A stretch of 64,000 nt of DNA from Elmis aenea (lineage: Eukaryota > Arthropoda > Insecta > Coleoptera > Elmidae): the NCBI GenBank assembly GCA_947652605.1, contig OX393578.1:62193415-62257414 (forward strand), in the 5' to 3' direction. Positions 61,836 to 64,000 of the stretch are shown in pieces. The notes beneath the pieces are model-generated. The model did not search any database. It had not been told where the DNA came from and worked only from the letters and a program-made list of their open reading frames with translations. Both the position numbers and the translations under genes were made by a program. Numbering within the stretch: the stretch's first letter is position 1; each line of letters begins with the position of its first letter.

Positions 61836-62920
61836 CTGAAAGTCGAGTTGTGAAATTCAAAATTGGAGTTTTGAAAAGTTTTTTAATTAATTACTTCGGC
61901 AATTTGATTTTTCCAAAGTTGATAAAACAAAATGCAGACACCTCGTTATTTCTTGAATACTTTTACAGGAATATTTGATTGAGAGAAAATATTAAACAAC
62001 AAAGAATGTAACCAATTATCAACTCAAACTTTTACAGAAAATTACAGTCAGTTTTCCAAGGCGGATAAAATAAAAATGAATCTGATTAAACACGTTAACG
62101 TAGGTATTTTCAAGTTGCATGCCTGGTAAACAGTGAAACACCACTAACATTGCATCCATATTTATTTGTACACATATTACATAGTTACATATATTTTAAT
62201 TAGTTGAATATTATAATAATTATTTATTATTTAGATATATTATTAGTAACTTCAATAAGACATCAAAAATTAACAGAAACAGTGCGGGACAGTAAAGACA
62301 TTTCAAATTTTCATTGGAAAATAATATAACTTTAAACACAGATATAGCTACTTATGTCTTGCATTACTTTTAAAATTCAACATGCTTCTTATAATACGAT
62401 TTAATATTGAAAGTTACATTTATTTATTATTTTTATGATTAGACGCACGAGTTGGTATAATTAGCGGCCATAAAAAAATCGCCTAGCTAATTATTTACCG
62501 TTATTCGTGCACGATATTATAATAAATTGATTTACTAACCTAATTTGGCAACTATGATAGTACAGATTTGGTATTTTCATTAAAAGTGCAATCTAAAAGG
62601 TTCTTTAATTAATCTATTCCTCCTCTTTATAAATCTATACTACACGATATGTCTATAAAAGCGAATATCTTTAAAAGAAACGAGTGAAAATTATATTTTT
62701 ACAAGTCTTAAACAGGTAAGTACATTTTATACTGCATTTTTTTATATCTTACTATATAAAGTGATACATAATAATTTTATTTTGTAGAAAATACATCGAA
62801 TGCACCTTACTAACAAGTAAATATTGGAAAACACTACACATAATCCACAATTAAATCTTTAGTACAAACATACTGCTCTTGTTGACACAGGGTTTAAAGT
62901 AGTATTGAACTGCAAAAAAC

Positions 62921-63183
62921 AATTGAAGACCTTGGTGCAAGAAGGGGATATGTGCAAAAATGTAAAAAAAAAAAAACTTGTACAGAAATGGGTTTTAAAA
63001 TATGCGCTTTTCATATGGTGCAAATGTGGGATAAGTAGGGCTTATAGAAATTATTTTTCTAAGCCCTACTTATCCCACATTTGCACCATATGAAAAGCGC
63101 AAATTTTAAAATCCATTTCTGTACAAGTCTTATTTTTTTACTTTTTTTGCACATATCCCCTTCTTGCACCAAGGTCTTCAATT
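62921..63183. repeat. Near-perfect hairpin, 124-bp arms and 15-base loop
   Basis: Left arm 62921-63044 (AATTGAAGACCTTGGTGCAA ... AGTAGGGCTTA) pairs with 63060-63183. Mismatches are confined to an A/T-rich patch. No TA or other clear target duplication and no ORF. The transcript of either strand would fold into a long dsRNA. Confidence 0.9.
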
Positions 63184-64000
63184 ACAAACGTTATGCATAT
63201 TTACCTTAGTTACAGTTTTCTTTTTGTTTGAAACGGAAAACAATAAGGAAGAAAAATAAAGACATTCACACATCACACACTGTGTAGACAAAATTTAACT
63301 TGAAGGAATTAAATACTGTTGTAATTTGTAATAATACCCCAATTTTTTGTATAATTTAATTTTAATTGTTGAGTTTCCATGTCTAAGTATTCTTCCACCA
63401 ACGCATTATTGTACATAGACTGTCGAACTGCGCAAGAAACTCCATGACATTAAAACTGTTAGATAAAAACCTTTGGTATATATATTCAAAATTAGGACAA
63501 AGGTTGGATAAAATTTTGCTCATGAAAAAGATAAAACAACATTTGCAATTAAAAAGTTCTGAAGCAATAGACTTATTAACCAACCAAAACCTGTAATATT
63601 CATGACTTATTTTTAACTGTGAACTTGTTTAGCATCATAATGAAAGCCATTCAGTCTCTTGCACCAACGATTAGCTAATAATGAAAACAAAATTTACACT
63701 CAAATAACTTATAACCGTCAGAAGTGATTAATAATACAAAACTTGTTGAATGTTTTGTTAAGTATTTTGAACTTAAAGCAGATTAAAACGAAAACTTTCA
63801 TTTTAAAAGTAAAGTTACTTAAGAAGTTAATACACAAGTCACGTAATGTTTGTTCTAATTTTTAAAGTTAGGTGTCAGCATGCAATTTTCTTTCAACAAA
63901 ACGTTAAAAAATGGTATAGAAGGAATATAAATTTGGAAGAGAATACAGGGTATTTTCGTTATCTTTGGAGGAGGTGAAAAATTACATACAATGTTAGGAG
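63184..64000. other. AT-rich DNA at the right edge
   Basis: No gene or repeat recognised, apart from an 'ACAGGGTATTTTCG' motif at about 63944 that resembles the tip of another TA-flanked element cut by the window edge. Confidence 0.4.

Larger units (their letters stand above)
58375..62920. other. AT-rich intergenic DNA with exon-like islands
   Basis: No secure gene. Minus-strand islands at 58875-58943, 59992-60107 and 61722-61835 are described separately. The rest is AT-rich with short spurious ORFs. Confidence 0.5.

Overview
The window is a piece of an AT-rich animal genome, most likely an insect and plausibly a beetle. It is dominated by one gene on the + strand: the 3' two thirds of short stop (shot), the insect spectraplakin of the MACF1/dystonin family. 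The host call rests on the protein sequence, on many introns of only 53-120 nt between rod exons, and on abundant TA-flanked 'CAGGGTG' DNA elements. The beetle assignment is inference. The actin-binding CH domains and the plakin domain lie upstream of the window.

Layout. (1) 3-7787: one giant exon of plakin repeats, open at the left edge. (2) 7788-11157: an AT-rich intron with degenerate palindromic repeats. (3) 11158-23222: fifteen exons in one continuous frame encoding about 3,350 residues of spectrin-repeat rod, roughly 30 repeat lengths. The rod is interrupted by one Ser/Pro/Arg-rich linker, and there is a candidate 12-nt microexon at 19998. (4) 24354-30543: an almost perfect 3.1-kb tandem duplication carrying two small in-frame exons and a foldback element with a CpG-rich 14-bp minisatellite core. 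(5) 31392-39509: a Ser/Pro exon, two EF-hands and the GAS2-related (GAR) microtubule-binding domain. The GAR domain is split by a 6.1-kb intron that holds an intact DD41D mariner-type transposon. (6) 41824-48194: the Ser/Arg/Pro-rich tail. A run of very small symmetric exons there encodes repeated S/T-x-I-P motifs for EB1-type proteins. The stop is at 48192 and poly(A) signals lie near 48.9 kb.

(7) 48.9-64 kb: no gene can be called with confidence. It holds an 18-unit satellite array with a ~170-bp monomer (49341-52330), decayed non-LTR retrotransposon pieces near 56.4-57.1 kb, a 1-kb terminal-inverted-repeat element (57348-58374), a near-perfect 124-bp-arm hairpin (62921-63183), and several exon-like islands on the minus strand. 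One island has a start codon between good splice signals. Together these may mark an undescribed transcription unit convergent to shot.

How the parts work together: in known spectraplakins the rod separates the N-terminal actin-binding end from the C-terminal EF-hand/GAR/SxIP module, which binds the microtubule lattice and plus ends. Every optional exon seen here between rod and EF-hands, and within the tail, is a multiple of three and phase 2-2. Isoforms can therefore vary linker length and EB1-binding valency without changing the frame.
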